Below, piece after piece: positions 26,688-35,692 of a stretch of DNA of 64,000 nt (position 1 is the first letter of the stretch; every line of letters starts with the position of its first letter). Below the pieces are notes generated by a model. That model had not been told where the DNA came from. It worked only from the letters and a program-made list of their open reading frames with translations, and did not search any database. The translations under genes were made by a program, and so were the position numbers. The DNA is from Acinetobacter baylyi DSM 14961 = CIP 107474 (GTDB lineage: Bacteria; Pseudomonadota; Gammaproteobacteria; Pseudomonadales; Moraxellaceae), in contig NZ_KB849628.1 of the NCBI RefSeq assembly GCF_000368685.1, positions 450,442 through 514,441 on the forward strand. Direction: 5' to 3'.

Positions 26688-28315
26688 GCCGCTAACCCTC
26701 CATCAGTAATTGTCCAGCCATTCGCGATCAAACTTGCACGAGCCGTTGTCGCAGTTGAATTGTATTTTAAATTCGCTGCACCTAAAATTTTTGCAGTTGC
26801 ACGTGCAGCCCATGCGCTTTGACGAGTTGTACCAACATCAGTCCATAATGCGTTTAAAAATGCACTGTAGTTCGCTGCTGAGATCCCACTGTTATCTAAG
26901 AAGTTTGCTAAATTTACGTTGATATTAAACTTCGCGCACCAAACAGATAAGTCTTGATTATATGAAGTCGCGCCATTGAACATATTGCTCATATCCGTGA
27001 CTTTAGATATGTTCCAGTTGCTAATGTCTTGATTGAACGCTGTCGCCTGCTGAAACATATAAGGCATATTAGTAGCAGATGATACATTCCACATCGATAA
27101 TGGTTGGTTAAACTTGGAGTTTAACCAGAACACCCCACCGAACTCAGTTCCCTTAGAAACATCCCAATTCGACAATGATTTATTGAATGAGGTCTCTCTG
27201 AACACAGACCCGAACGATGTACAGCTTGATAGATTCCAGGTATTCACATCTTGATCAAATAGTGTTGCACCGTAGAATATTCCGTTAATCGATGTCGCTT
27301 TAGACATATTCCAGTTTGAAACGGGTTTATTAAATGATTTAGCATTTTTGAACATGCCTGTGAAATCATTCACATTACTAACATTCCAATTGTTTAAGTC
27401 TTGATTAAATACCAATGCACTATCGAACATATTTGTCATATTCGAAACGTTAGAAACATTCCAAGACCCAATATCTTGATTGAACGATGTGGCGCCTCTA
27501 AACATATTTGTCGTCAAAAAAGCCTTGGACATATTCCAGTTCGACAGCGGTTTATTGAAAGATGTCGCATTCATAAACATCGCAGTAAAATCTGTAGCTG
27601 TTGCAACATTCCAAGACCCAATATCTTGATTAAACGATGTGGAACCCGCAAACATTCCATAAAAACTAATAGATTTTGAAACATTCCAATTCAATAGTGG
27701 TTTATTAAATGAAGTTGCACCTGAAAAACATTGTCTAAACACGTTTGTGTTCGATACATCCCAGCTACCGATTTCTTGATTGAACTTAATATTATTAAAG
27801 AACGTAGCTTGCATATTTGTGACGGGATTAACATTCCATTTCGTCAAATCATATCTAATCTTGCGATTATTTGAGAACATCCCGTTTAGACTGCCCACAA
27901 AATATGGCCGACTTGAATAATCGATTAATGCTTCGGTGTCTTCGGTACCGCCTGCAACACAAATATCTCCTACAAAGTATTCCATCGTAATAAATGCGAA
28001 TGGCTTATTATCATCAACTGTGACTTCTAGATAGATCCATGTTGAATTTGGTAACGTCACTGTTGTTGAATCGATAACTGGAATGACATTCGGTACAGTA
28101 TTCTGGATTACGCCAGCACTTAATAACCCTGTGAATTTACCCCCCACTATTTTCAAAGGATGACTAGCAATAACAGTAGTTCCATGCATCCAGAACCCAG
28201 TTTTGCGATAATCACCGTTTTTGATAACTTTCAGATTAGAGACACCAGCTTGCGGGAATACTCGTTTTGTTGTATCGACACTGTCGGGTGTCGTGATGAT
28301 AAAGGTTTGGCTCAT
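26684..28315 (-). CDS. BspA-like (DUF285) repeat protein, probable tail fibre/adhesin
   Basis: This 543-residue protein has an N-terminal region of about 155 residues and then about twelve copies of a 25-residue repeat with the pattern FNQDIGSWNVSNVTNM-MF-GAT (residues about 170-470), alternating FNQ and FNK types, followed by a C-terminal cap (RQSAWAARATAKILGAANLK). These are DUF285/BspA-type leucine-rich-like repeats, better known from bacterial surface proteins. It sits between the CotH-like fibre and the NlpC/P60 gene, so it is probably a receptor-binding part of the tail. The repeats give a 75-base periodicity in the DNA at 26.9-27.8 kb. Confidence 0.82.
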   Translation of the reverse strand: MSQTFIITTPDSVDTTKRVFPQAGVSNLKVIKNGDYRKTGFWMHGTTVIASHPLKIVGGKFTGLLSAGVIQNTVPNVIPVIDSTTVTLPNSTWIYLEVTVDDNKPFAFITMEYFVGDICVAGGTEDTEALIDYSSRPYFVGSLNGMFSNNRKIRYDLTKWNVNPVTNMQATFFNNIKFNQEIGSWDVSNTNVFRQCFSGATSFNKPLLNWNVSKSISFYGMFAGSTSFNQDIGSWNVATATDFTAMFMNATSFNKPLSNWNMSKAFLTTNMFRGATSFNQDIGSWNVSNVSNMTNMFDSALVFNQDLNNWNVSNVNDFTGMFKNAKSFNKPVSNWNMSKATSINGIFYGATLFDQDVNTWNLSSCTSFGSVFRETSFNKSLSNWDVSKGTEFGGVFWLNSKFNQPLSMWNVSSATNMPYMFQQATAFNQDISNWNISKVTDMSNMFNGATSYNQDLSVWCAKFNINVNLANFLDNSGISAANYSAFLNALWTDVGTTRQSAWAARATAKILGAANLKYNSTATTARASLIANGWTITDGGLAA

Positions 28316-28326
28316 TTAATTTACTC

Positions 28327-30477
28327 CTATGCTAACCATTGCGAATCTAGATACGCTATACGTGCAGTGATATATCGATAAATCTGCTCGATGTTCGGGT
28401 AATCATTCCCAGTGAAATCTGTAGCTAGGCCCCATTTCGCTTTATCTGCGACATAAACCTCTCGCGGTATATCCTTTGCGACATTTCTATAGGTATTAAC
28501 CACTTTTTCTGTGGTTAAACTTTTCTCATTTCTGAATTTAGTCCACATGGCTTTGATTTCATTTGAGTAAACTGTTCTAAACGTCTGCCAAATATCTACA
28601 TTAATTAAAAAACCAGTTTGCGTGGCTCCAGAATTCCTATACCAGTTCAACGTCAGATCCATGTCATACGGTAAGATTGACCAATGCACACCATCCCAGG
28701 TAAAGATATTGTAGTTATTACCATCGATATCCCAGTGTCCTGTGAGTTCAGCGAGGATATAGAAAAGCACCCAGTGAGGCAGATTTAAAACAGTTGCATG
28801 ATTGGCATAATTTGCGGATAAACCTTTGGTGAAATTAAAAAGATTATCTATCGCTGCTTGAACCGTGGGAAATGTCGCTGGAATAGGACCCTGGTCACTA
28901 TAACCTTTCATCTTCGGAGATTTGATTTCCCATTGCGCATAATTAAATGATGTATTTAATCTCGCTCTATATTCAGCGTTATCTAAAAAAATGTGGTTTA
29001 AATCGGCATTATTTAAAGTATAGTTTTCACGTGTTTTTTTCAAACGAAGTGTATATAGACCGTGAAAAGTATCATTCAAATAAATTTCAACGGGAAAGCC
29101 ATGGGGATAATATTTCGCATCAAAAGTAAATTCTGCTTTATCGCTACGAGTCGTTGATTGCGCATAAACAGAATTATTTATTTTGCAGTACGGATAATCC
29201 AGTGTTTCAGCTAAGCTTTTCCAAAATCGGTAACCCGCTTGATCTCGCGTATGTGTCGGATCTCGATAAAACGCTTTCAGATGAAAACTACTTGAAGAGA
29301 TCATGTCCCCAAACTTGACACCTAATTCCTCGCCATTTGAATTATATAAATCAAATGTATAACCCTTTTTAAAGTCATTTGCAGAGCTTGCCCCTTGCAC
29401 AAACATCTCTACGTTACATTTGAGATATTGCTCAGTCTCAGTGGGGTTGCAAAATAATACGGTTCCTTTGGTTCCTATTTGCCCAGTGATATCTGTTGGA
29501 AAATTCAAAGCTTCGACTTTGAGACGCATATATCCCTGACGCGTAACGTTTACTTTAGTCTTTGTTGTCAATTTAGCTGAGGCATTCTGCTCTAATACAC
29601 TCAATACCGAGTTGATAGTGTCTACTTGGAGATTTGAACTTGATAAATATGGAATATCAACAGTCCCATCTTTAAAAATCGCAAATAAAATATTCCCTGA
29701 TAAATCAGAAATTTTTAACAGATACGGATTTGAAATGCCGCTTGAATCTTCTAAACCGAGCTGTAAAGGTGCTTGCGGTGTATTTAATAAATCACTATAG
29801 CCTATATTAAAATTACCACTGATCATGCCATCACGACCGATTTTGAGTAGCGTATTTTTAGAAGCATCGGATACGATAAATAGGTTTTCAGGATCTGTAG
29901 TAACGTTACCCAACAAGCTCAAGAGAGAAACTAAACTATGATAAGTGGTGTCGGATGGTTTAACAGTATCAGTATATTCTTGTGTTAAATTTAAATGCGT
30001 ATAGCCCGATCGATCAATTGCTAATAATCGATTGCCAGCATTATCAGTAACAACTAATAAAAATTCTGGATCATTGGTAACGACATTAAAGTATTTTTTA
30101 AATAACTGATCTGTGTAGTCTTTTGATTGCTTTACTGAGTCATAAGGACTCTTAGTCAAGCTCGTCGCATCTGCAGTAGCCTTGTAATAATCACCACCAT
30201 CAGTTTCACTCAAAACTGAAACTTTGGTATTTAAAGCAATATTGGCAATATCTGCATTTGCTGTTGCTAAAGTCGGATAAGTTTTGATGGCACCATTTTG
30301 AAAAGATGAAAGTGCATTTTCGACATACACCTGATCAGCTTTAGGCGCTACGGCTTCAACCACTTCTGTTTTTGCAGCAAGCGTCTTGATATGGTCAATT
30401 AACTGAGCTTGTGCTTCTTTGTATTGATTTTCAGTCACAGTTGGTGAATTGAACTGACTTGCATCTGGTAAAGTCAT
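28327..30477 (-). CDS. Tail fibre with CotH-like domain
   Basis: This 716-residue protein has an N terminus typical of Acinetobacter phage fibres (TLPDASQFNSPTVTENQYKE, then a coil and VYVENALSSFQNGAIKTYPT), a middle with repeated 'DPE-L-V-D-A-N-LL-I-R-G' blocks (residues about 140-270), and a C-terminal half resembling CotH: WEIKSPKMKGY, GHWDIDGNNYNIFTWDGVHW and SILPYDMDLTLNW. The N-Y then PYDMDL pattern matches the active-site region of the CotH atypical kinases. Whether it is a kinase here or only a fold is open. It lies just after the distal-tail genes. Confidence 0.78.
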   Translation of the reverse strand: MTLPDASQFNSPTVTENQYKEAQAQLIDHIKTLAAKTEVVEAVAPKADQVYVENALSSFQNGAIKTYPTLATANADIANIALNTKVSVLSETDGGDYYKATADATSLTKSPYDSVKQSKDYTDQLFKKYFNVVTNDPEFLLVVTDNAGNRLLAIDRSGYTHLNLTQEYTDTVKPSDTTYHSLVSLLSLLGNVTTDPENLFIVSDASKNTLLKIGRDGMISGNFNIGYSDLLNTPQAPLQLGLEDSSGISNPYLLKISDLSGNILFAIFKDGTVDIPYLSSSNLQVDTINSVLSVLEQNASAKLTTKTKVNVTRQGYMRLKVEALNFPTDITGQIGTKGTVLFCNPTETEQYLKCNVEMFVQGASSANDFKKGYTFDLYNSNGEELGVKFGDMISSSSFHLKAFYRDPTHTRDQAGYRFWKSLAETLDYPYCKINNSVYAQSTTRSDKAEFTFDAKYYPHGFPVEIYLNDTFHGLYTLRLKKTRENYTLNNADLNHIFLDNAEYRARLNTSFNYAQWEIKSPKMKGYSDQGPIPATFPTVQAAIDNLFNFTKGLSANYANHATVLNLPHWVLFYILAELTGHWDIDGNNYNIFTWDGVHWSILPYDMDLTLNWYRNSGATQTGFLINVDIWQTFRTVYSNEIKAMWTKFRNEKSLTTEKVVNTYRNVAKDIPREVYVADKAKWGLATDFTGNDYPNIEQIYRYITARIAYLDSQWLA

Positions 30478-30494
30478 TTATCTTATCCTCAAAA

Positions 30495-30511
30495 CAAAAA
30501 ACCTCGCAAAT
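30495..30511 (-). terminator. Hairpin between distal-tail and fibre genes
   Basis: CCTCGC-AAAT-GCGAGG with TTTTTTG on the minus-strand 3' side. It would partially separate fibre expression from upstream tail genes. Confidence 0.6.
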
Positions 30512-30540
30512 GCGAGGCTTGGATTCAAAAATATAATTAA

Positions 30541-31398
30541 TTAAACGGCGGTTTCAGGCACTGGCACGAAAGGCTCCCCACGAAACCGTTCAAGATTATT
30601 AAAGCGGATACTGCAGGTATCCATGGTCTTATCACAACCAGGATAAACCTTGATGGCTTCACCTATTTCAGGCATTTGTGTCAATGGCAAGGTCAAAAGC
30701 AATGATCCATTTTCATGAAGTCGAATCGTACGTTTGAGGCTTGCATTTAAGCCAGCAGTAAATTCCACCACCCCTTGTGTAAAATAGCCTTGAGGTTTGG
30801 CAATGGTGCATACAATACGGCTCAAAGTTGAATCATCTTCAACAGTTGCAAATACAGCATGTTCTTCACGATTCAAACTACAGCGTATATCAAACAAAGT
30901 GTTTTTACATGAAGGTTGATACAAGTCGCGCGGCATTTGTACGCTCAAAACATCAAGATCAGGCTTGACTGAAAACTGCAACGCTGTACGAGTAAAATCA
31001 GGCTCAACAATCAATCCATCAAACAACTTAATCGTACCAGCACTGGTATCAAACGGATGTTCAGGATCCATAAAGACTCTTTCGAGTTTAAATCTTGCGC
31101 CATCCAACTGACCGTTGTGAACAGCTTGAAGAAACGGCAAAGAATCGAGCATCACATCATCATTGATACTCACTGTTACGCTTAAGCTATCTAGCTCGAT
31201 GCCAATTTTATAGCTTAAGCTGTCTCGCTCAATAATAGGCCCGTTGAACAAATATGCTTTTCCATCAACGATTAATGAATAATCATAATTGGTATAGCGA
31301 TATTCATTACCCTGTATCGTGGTTATTGTATAAAGTTCTGCAATGACAAACTGATTAGATTCAAGCAATGCAGCCATTTTGTCTGATACTTGTCTCAT
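30541..31398 (-). CDS. Tail-tip protein, DUF2163/BR0599 family (gpL-like)
   Basis: This 285-residue protein has an N-terminal DUF2163 domain (AELYTITTIQGNEYRYTNYD; RDSLSYKIGIELDSLSVTV) and a C-terminal BR0599-type domain with YQPSCKNTLFDIRC and YPGCDKTMDTCSIRFNN. The four cysteines (about residues 160, 169, 260, 266) are arranged as in lambda gpL and GTA hub proteins, where an iron-sulfur cluster is bound. It forms part of the distal tail. The start overlaps the DUF2460 gene by four bases. Confidence 0.82.
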   Translation of the reverse strand: MRQVSDKMAALLESNQFVIAELYTITTIQGNEYRYTNYDYSLIVDGKAYLFNGPIIERDSLSYKIGIELDSLSVTVSINDDVMLDSLPFLQAVHNGQLDGARFKLERVFMDPEHPFDTSAGTIKLFDGLIVEPDFTRTALQFSVKPDLDVLSVQMPRDLYQPSCKNTLFDIRCSLNREEHAVFATVEDDSTLSRIVCTIAKPQGYFTQGVVEFTAGLNASLKRTIRLHENGSLLLTLPLTQMPEIGEAIKVYPGCDKTMDTCSIRFNNLERFRGEPFVPVPETAV

Positions 31399-32036
31399 AT
31401 CTTATTTCCTAGCGAACCAATCATTTCAACTTTAGATGCTTTCCAAAGCTTAGCCATAAAGTGCGTATACTCCTGAGCATCATCTTTAAAACGACATCGA
31501 TAATAGAATGTACCTGAAATAGTAATTGATTCACCCATTGCTAAAAGCCTATTAAAAACAACACGACCATCATTCGTGATTTGATAAAAGTCGTTTGACC
31601 ACATCAATCTTTGATCATCGGTGCTCCACATCAGTGTTTGGTCATTTGCATTCCACATCAACACTTTGCCAAGTGATTCTGTATGCAAAATAGGGATCTT
31701 TAAATTATAGGCTTGTTTATAAAGCTGGAATGTTGTTGTAGCTCCATCACCTACAAACGTACATTCAAAATTGTGATCTTCAGGCATCTTAAAAAGAAAA
31801 GAATCAAATGAACCACGACGCTCAAGAAAGAAACTTTCCAGACGTTGTAACTCTTGTCGTCCTTTACTCTCTCTTAAGAAAGCAAAGGACATGCTGATTT
31901 CATATTTTGGTATAGCTTGAAAACTAGCACGAAGTTCTCGGCCGTTTATTGATTGCATAATCTTAGTATTAAATACAGGAGTTTTTCTAAGATCCCACTC
32001 TAATCCTGGCAATTCAGGAAACAATACATCTGACAT
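31395..32036 (-). CDS. Distal tail protein, DUF2460 family
   Basis: This 213-residue protein matches DUF2460 (TIGR02217): FPELPGLEWDLRKTPVFNT at the N terminus and FFLERRGSFDSFLFKMPED in the middle. Such proteins sit between tape measure and tail hub. Near residue 130 it carries three imperfect copies of a nine-residue unit (VLMWNANDQ, TLMWSTDDQ, RLMWSNDFY), a small internal tandem repeat. It is coupled to the DUF2163 gene by a four-base overlap. Confidence 0.82.
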   Translation of the reverse strand: MSDVLFPELPGLEWDLRKTPVFNTKIMQSINGRELRASFQAIPKYEISMSFAFLRESKGRQELQRLESFFLERRGSFDSFLFKMPEDHNFECTFVGDGATTTFQLYKQAYNLKIPILHTESLGKVLMWNANDQTLMWSTDDQRLMWSNDFYQITNDGRVVFNRLLAMGESITISGTFYYRCRFKDDAQEYTHFMAKLWKASKVEMIGSLGNKI

Positions 32037-32045
32037 GGTTCCTCC

Positions 32046-35000
32046 TTATTTACCAAAATTGCGGTTATAACCCTTAAGACTGCCAGCCAATTCACTACCA
32101 TGTTTTTTTAGGAACCTTTTTACATCTTTAGAATCCCAAGCTTGAATATTGATTTGAGTGATGCCACCATCTCCACTTGCTGCTGCATCGCCACCTACTC
32201 CACCGTTGGCCATAGATTTACCCAACGCGCGAATCGTATTGGCATGCTGTTTAGGCAATACCATTTCTTCTTCGTGTAATTGAGTCACTGGATTCATACC
32301 TGCAGGAATATCATAACCACCACGGGCAGATTTTACTTTTCCTGCTATTCCTCCCACCAATGCTAATGCAGCAGCGCCCGCACCTACAGCAAGTATTGGA
32401 CCGATATAAGGAATTGAGACCATGGCTTTAAAGGCACCAGCCATTGCCTCCCATGCATACATCATGATTGTTTTAATAGTCTCACTAGCTTTAATAGCCA
32501 AACGAGCTAAAGCACCTGTACTGGTTGCCATGGTTTTTGTAGTTTCCCCCGCGACAACTGCACCTGTTTGAGCTGCTTGGCCTGTTACTTCTGCTGCAGT
32601 CTCGGTTTTAATAAAACCTAGTCGTACAGCTAAACGGCGAGCTAAACCAACCATATATTGACGCAAAGGCTCAGTCACCATCTTCTGAATGAAATAGCCC
32701 GCCATATCAGTCATGACTGCATTGGTTGCATTTTGCCAAGTGAGGGTGCCATTCATCATCGACTGTATGCCTTTATCCCATAGGCTTGAAATACGGTCAG
32801 TAAGTCCACCAAACTTTTTCTCGAAGTCTTTCATCTGGGCTTCAGACATAAGATTAAACGATTGCGTATTGGCAACCTTCTGATCAGTATCCAGATTGGC
32901 AATATCATTAGTGATCCGGCTCTGATTACCACTTTTACCAGAGATTGATGAGTATTGCTCCTCAAGTTTTAAACGCTCTTCCAGACCATTACGCTTGATT
33001 GCCCGAAGCTGATCTTCAAGCTGCTTCTCCATTTGAACTTTTTGAGCGTTCGAGATTTTATTTGCATCGAACTGCGCTTGAATACTGGCTTTTTCGATAT
33101 CAAAAATACGTTGAGCCTGTTCAATTGCGTTTGCAATTTCCTGTTCACGGATCTCTTTAATTTTTTCGAACTGTTCTGCACGCAAAGCCTTGATTTTATC
33201 GCTGGCCACTTTCTCAGCCTTAACCTTTAACTGAGCCTTTTCAGCATCAGAAATTTTGGCTTTCTCGATATCCTCCAAAGCCTTCTTTAGATCTAGCTGA
33301 ATTTTTTCCTCTTCAGTGGCGTATTTATAACGAATGTCCGCAATTGCCTTGGCTTCCCGCTCGGCTTCACGTTCTGCATCTGATTTACCTTTCTTCGGTT
33401 TTTTCTCCTTTTCGTCTTTTTTACCAGTGCCTATGCCACGATTTGGATTGAAGGTTGGTAAAGGGCTAGGTTTTGGGCTTTCATCTGTTGCATTTGGATC
33501 TTTAAGAAAAAGTAACTGAAACTTTTTCCCACCCTTTTCAGACGCACCTGATATATTTTCCCAAGCAGTCTTCCAGGATGTTCCAGCTTTTGATGCAGCA
33601 TCATTCCATGTTGTTTTAACATCATTGGCACGATTCTTCATTTTATTGGTGTACTGGTCTGTGATCGATCCAATTTTTGCAAGACCATTATTCCAATTGG
33701 CTGATGCACCAGAGAAATCAAAGCTCAAGATACTTTTAACTACACTCCCAAATGTCTGAAACTTAATACTTAAAATATCAAGACCATACTGAATGGTATC
33801 TCTAAAACCACCGAAGGTATTTAAAGCAGCATTGATTGCAACTGCAATTGCCTGGCATACAGTCGATATCACAGCACGAATTCCTTCAAATGCTATTTTA
33901 ATTCCAACCTGTAAGCCGACTGCAGTGGCACCGAAACCTTTAAGTACCCCTGATACCAAATCCATAAAACCAATCTGTTTCAGACTGCCGTCACCGATAT
34001 CAGAAGTTAAATCACTCCAGATATCACCAATCGTGGAAAAAATATCTTTCGCAATTCCAAAAAAACTCTCAAAAATCGTGATAATTGCTGAAAATGATCC
34101 ATCAACACCATCTTTAGACTTTACTGCAGAGGATAGAAAGTTATCTGCCATGGTCTTAAGACCAGGTGCGAGCTCGGCAATCATTCGACCGACCAAGCCT
34201 CTAATTGTGGCGCTGATTAGCCCTAATGACGAATCAAAATCCTTGGTGGCTTGAATGGCTTTATCATCCAGAATCACACCCAGATCATGCGCCTGCTTTG
34301 AATACTCCTTCAGCTTTTGGGCGTTGTTTTCAAGTAGTGGCGAAAGAAGCATTGCATCATTCGCAATAGATTCCATATAGAATGTCATCTCAGCTTGCGA
34401 TACGTTAGCTTTTTTCAGCGTCTCATAATATTTACCGAGAATCTGAGGACCAGATAAGCCCTGAAATTCTTTTGCAGTCACACCAACCTTAGGTGCAATC
34501 TTTTCGAAGAAATCTTTCATTTCTCCGCCACCGGTCTGCATGAAGTCACCGAACTTGTCGTTGACATCTTTCATGATATCGCCAAGCTTTTCTTGACTGA
34601 TACCTACAGATTTCGATGCAAAAGCCCACTCTTGAAATTCAAGTGTTGTTGAATTGGCTAGGCGTGACATATTTTCAAGTTCACGCGCGTTTCTGATTAA
34701 TTCTCCAGTTAAGGAGCTGATCTGTAAAACCAGTTCACTACCAATATTGGCAAGAAAATTGCCGAGAAAACTTGTGCCTACTCCACTGCCAGAGCCACCA
34801 CCAGATCCACTGCCTCCTCCACCTCCACCGCCTGAACCCAGTCGATTACGCAAATGATCAACACTTGTTTTTAAGCGGTCCAAAGAGCTGCGCAACATTG
34901 TGCTGGTTGCATCAATATTGATAACTGTATTCAGATTAATATTTGAACCATTTAATTGACTCAAGGCACGATTGATCATGGCTTTTGCCTGACTTAACTG

Positions 35001-35570
35001 CGCTGCCAGCAATGGTAAATTGACTGTAATTCTGATTGCACTTGATAGCGTGGATTGCAACATTGTTGTAATGGTGTTCTTGGCTTGATGCAATTGAGCT
35101 TGCAGTGTTGACGTATCAAGACCTAGCTTAATTTTAACTTGCTGACCTGTAATCAAATTCAATCGTCGTTGAATCTCATGAATATCGATATCAAGTTTTA
35201 CATTTTGAATAGGTAAAGATGACAAGCGAGATCTGATTAGATTCTCTGCATGCTCTATTTCAGAACTCAAAGACGTCGTGTCGATTTTTAACTTGATTGA
35301 TGCATCATCTACAATATTATTAATTTGGGTTTTAATTGTATTTGCAGCACTGCTCAATCGCTGTTGAACGGCACTCATGTCGATATTTAGACTAACATCG
35401 ATATTTTTAAGAGAATCACGTACCCCATCAAATGCCGTTTTAATGCTATCTGCAATGCGATTGATGTCATTAGCAGCAGATTGAACGTTATTAGTTGCCT
35501 GATTCATACCTTCGGAAAGTGAATCTGTTGAGGCTGTGATCTTTACTTCAACTTCATTTTGGTTAGCCAT
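32046..35570 (-). CDS. Tail tape measure protein
   Basis: This 1174-residue protein is the largest product in the window. It has a long helical N-terminal part with repeated VQSAANDINRIADSIK-like segments (1-240), a Gly/Ser linker (about 245-262), a domain with NDKFGDFMQTGGGEMKDFFE, hydrophobic stretches near 550-600, a Lys/Glu-rich coiled coil (about 700-860) and a C-terminal region with a long apolar segment (SIPYIGPILAVGAGAAALAL) and QLHEEEMVLPKQ. It sets tail length; by the usual 0.15 nm per residue rule the tail would be about 170-180 nm, assuming the whole chain counts. Confidence 0.9.
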   Translation of the reverse strand: MANQNEVEVKITASTDSLSEGMNQATNNVQSAANDINRIADSIKTAFDGVRDSLKNIDVSLNIDMSAVQQRLSSAANTIKTQINNIVDDASIKLKIDTTSLSSEIEHAENLIRSRLSSLPIQNVKLDIDIHEIQRRLNLITGQQVKIKLGLDTSTLQAQLHQAKNTITTMLQSTLSSAIRITVNLPLLAAQLSQAKAMINRALSQLNGSNINLNTVINIDATSTMLRSSLDRLKTSVDHLRNRLGSGGGGGGGSGSGGGSGSGVGTSFLGNFLANIGSELVLQISSLTGELIRNARELENMSRLANSTTLEFQEWAFASKSVGISQEKLGDIMKDVNDKFGDFMQTGGGEMKDFFEKIAPKVGVTAKEFQGLSGPQILGKYYETLKKANVSQAEMTFYMESIANDAMLLSPLLENNAQKLKEYSKQAHDLGVILDDKAIQATKDFDSSLGLISATIRGLVGRMIAELAPGLKTMADNFLSSAVKSKDGVDGSFSAIITIFESFFGIAKDIFSTIGDIWSDLTSDIGDGSLKQIGFMDLVSGVLKGFGATAVGLQVGIKIAFEGIRAVISTVCQAIAVAINAALNTFGGFRDTIQYGLDILSIKFQTFGSVVKSILSFDFSGASANWNNGLAKIGSITDQYTNKMKNRANDVKTTWNDAASKAGTSWKTAWENISGASEKGGKKFQLLFLKDPNATDESPKPSPLPTFNPNRGIGTGKKDEKEKKPKKGKSDAEREAEREAKAIADIRYKYATEEEKIQLDLKKALEDIEKAKISDAEKAQLKVKAEKVASDKIKALRAEQFEKIKEIREQEIANAIEQAQRIFDIEKASIQAQFDANKISNAQKVQMEKQLEDQLRAIKRNGLEERLKLEEQYSSISGKSGNQSRITNDIANLDTDQKVANTQSFNLMSEAQMKDFEKKFGGLTDRISSLWDKGIQSMMNGTLTWQNATNAVMTDMAGYFIQKMVTEPLRQYMVGLARRLAVRLGFIKTETAAEVTGQAAQTGAVVAGETTKTMATSTGALARLAIKASETIKTIMMYAWEAMAGAFKAMVSIPYIGPILAVGAGAAALALVGGIAGKVKSARGGYDIPAGMNPVTQLHEEEMVLPKQHANTIRALGKSMANGGVGGDAAASGDGGITQINIQAWDSKDVKRFLKKHGSELAGSLKGYNRNFGK

Positions 35571-35591
35571 TAAACTTTTCCTTAGGCATAA

Positions 35592-35673
35592 AAAAATCGA
35601 CTATTGAAAGGTCGATTTATTTCAAAGACGGAGTGAATTTTTTATTAAAAAAACCCGCTCATGAGCGGGTTTA
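35592..35673 (-). terminator. Two terminators after the tail-operon lipoprotein gene
   Basis: At 35647-35673 AAACCCGCTC-ATGA-GCGGGTTT and at 35592-35618 AAATCGAC-TATTGAAAG-GTCGATTT. They close the lipoprotein gene and stand just before the tape-measure gene. Confidence 0.75.
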
Positions 35674-35692
35674 TTTAGATCAATAATTTGCC

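Noticed and set aside
26900-27800. Regular 75-base periodicity that could suggest a CRISPR-like or satellite array
   Set aside because: The period is an exact multiple of three and encodes the 25-residue BspA repeats of a single open frame; the units are divergent at DNA level and there are no spacers.
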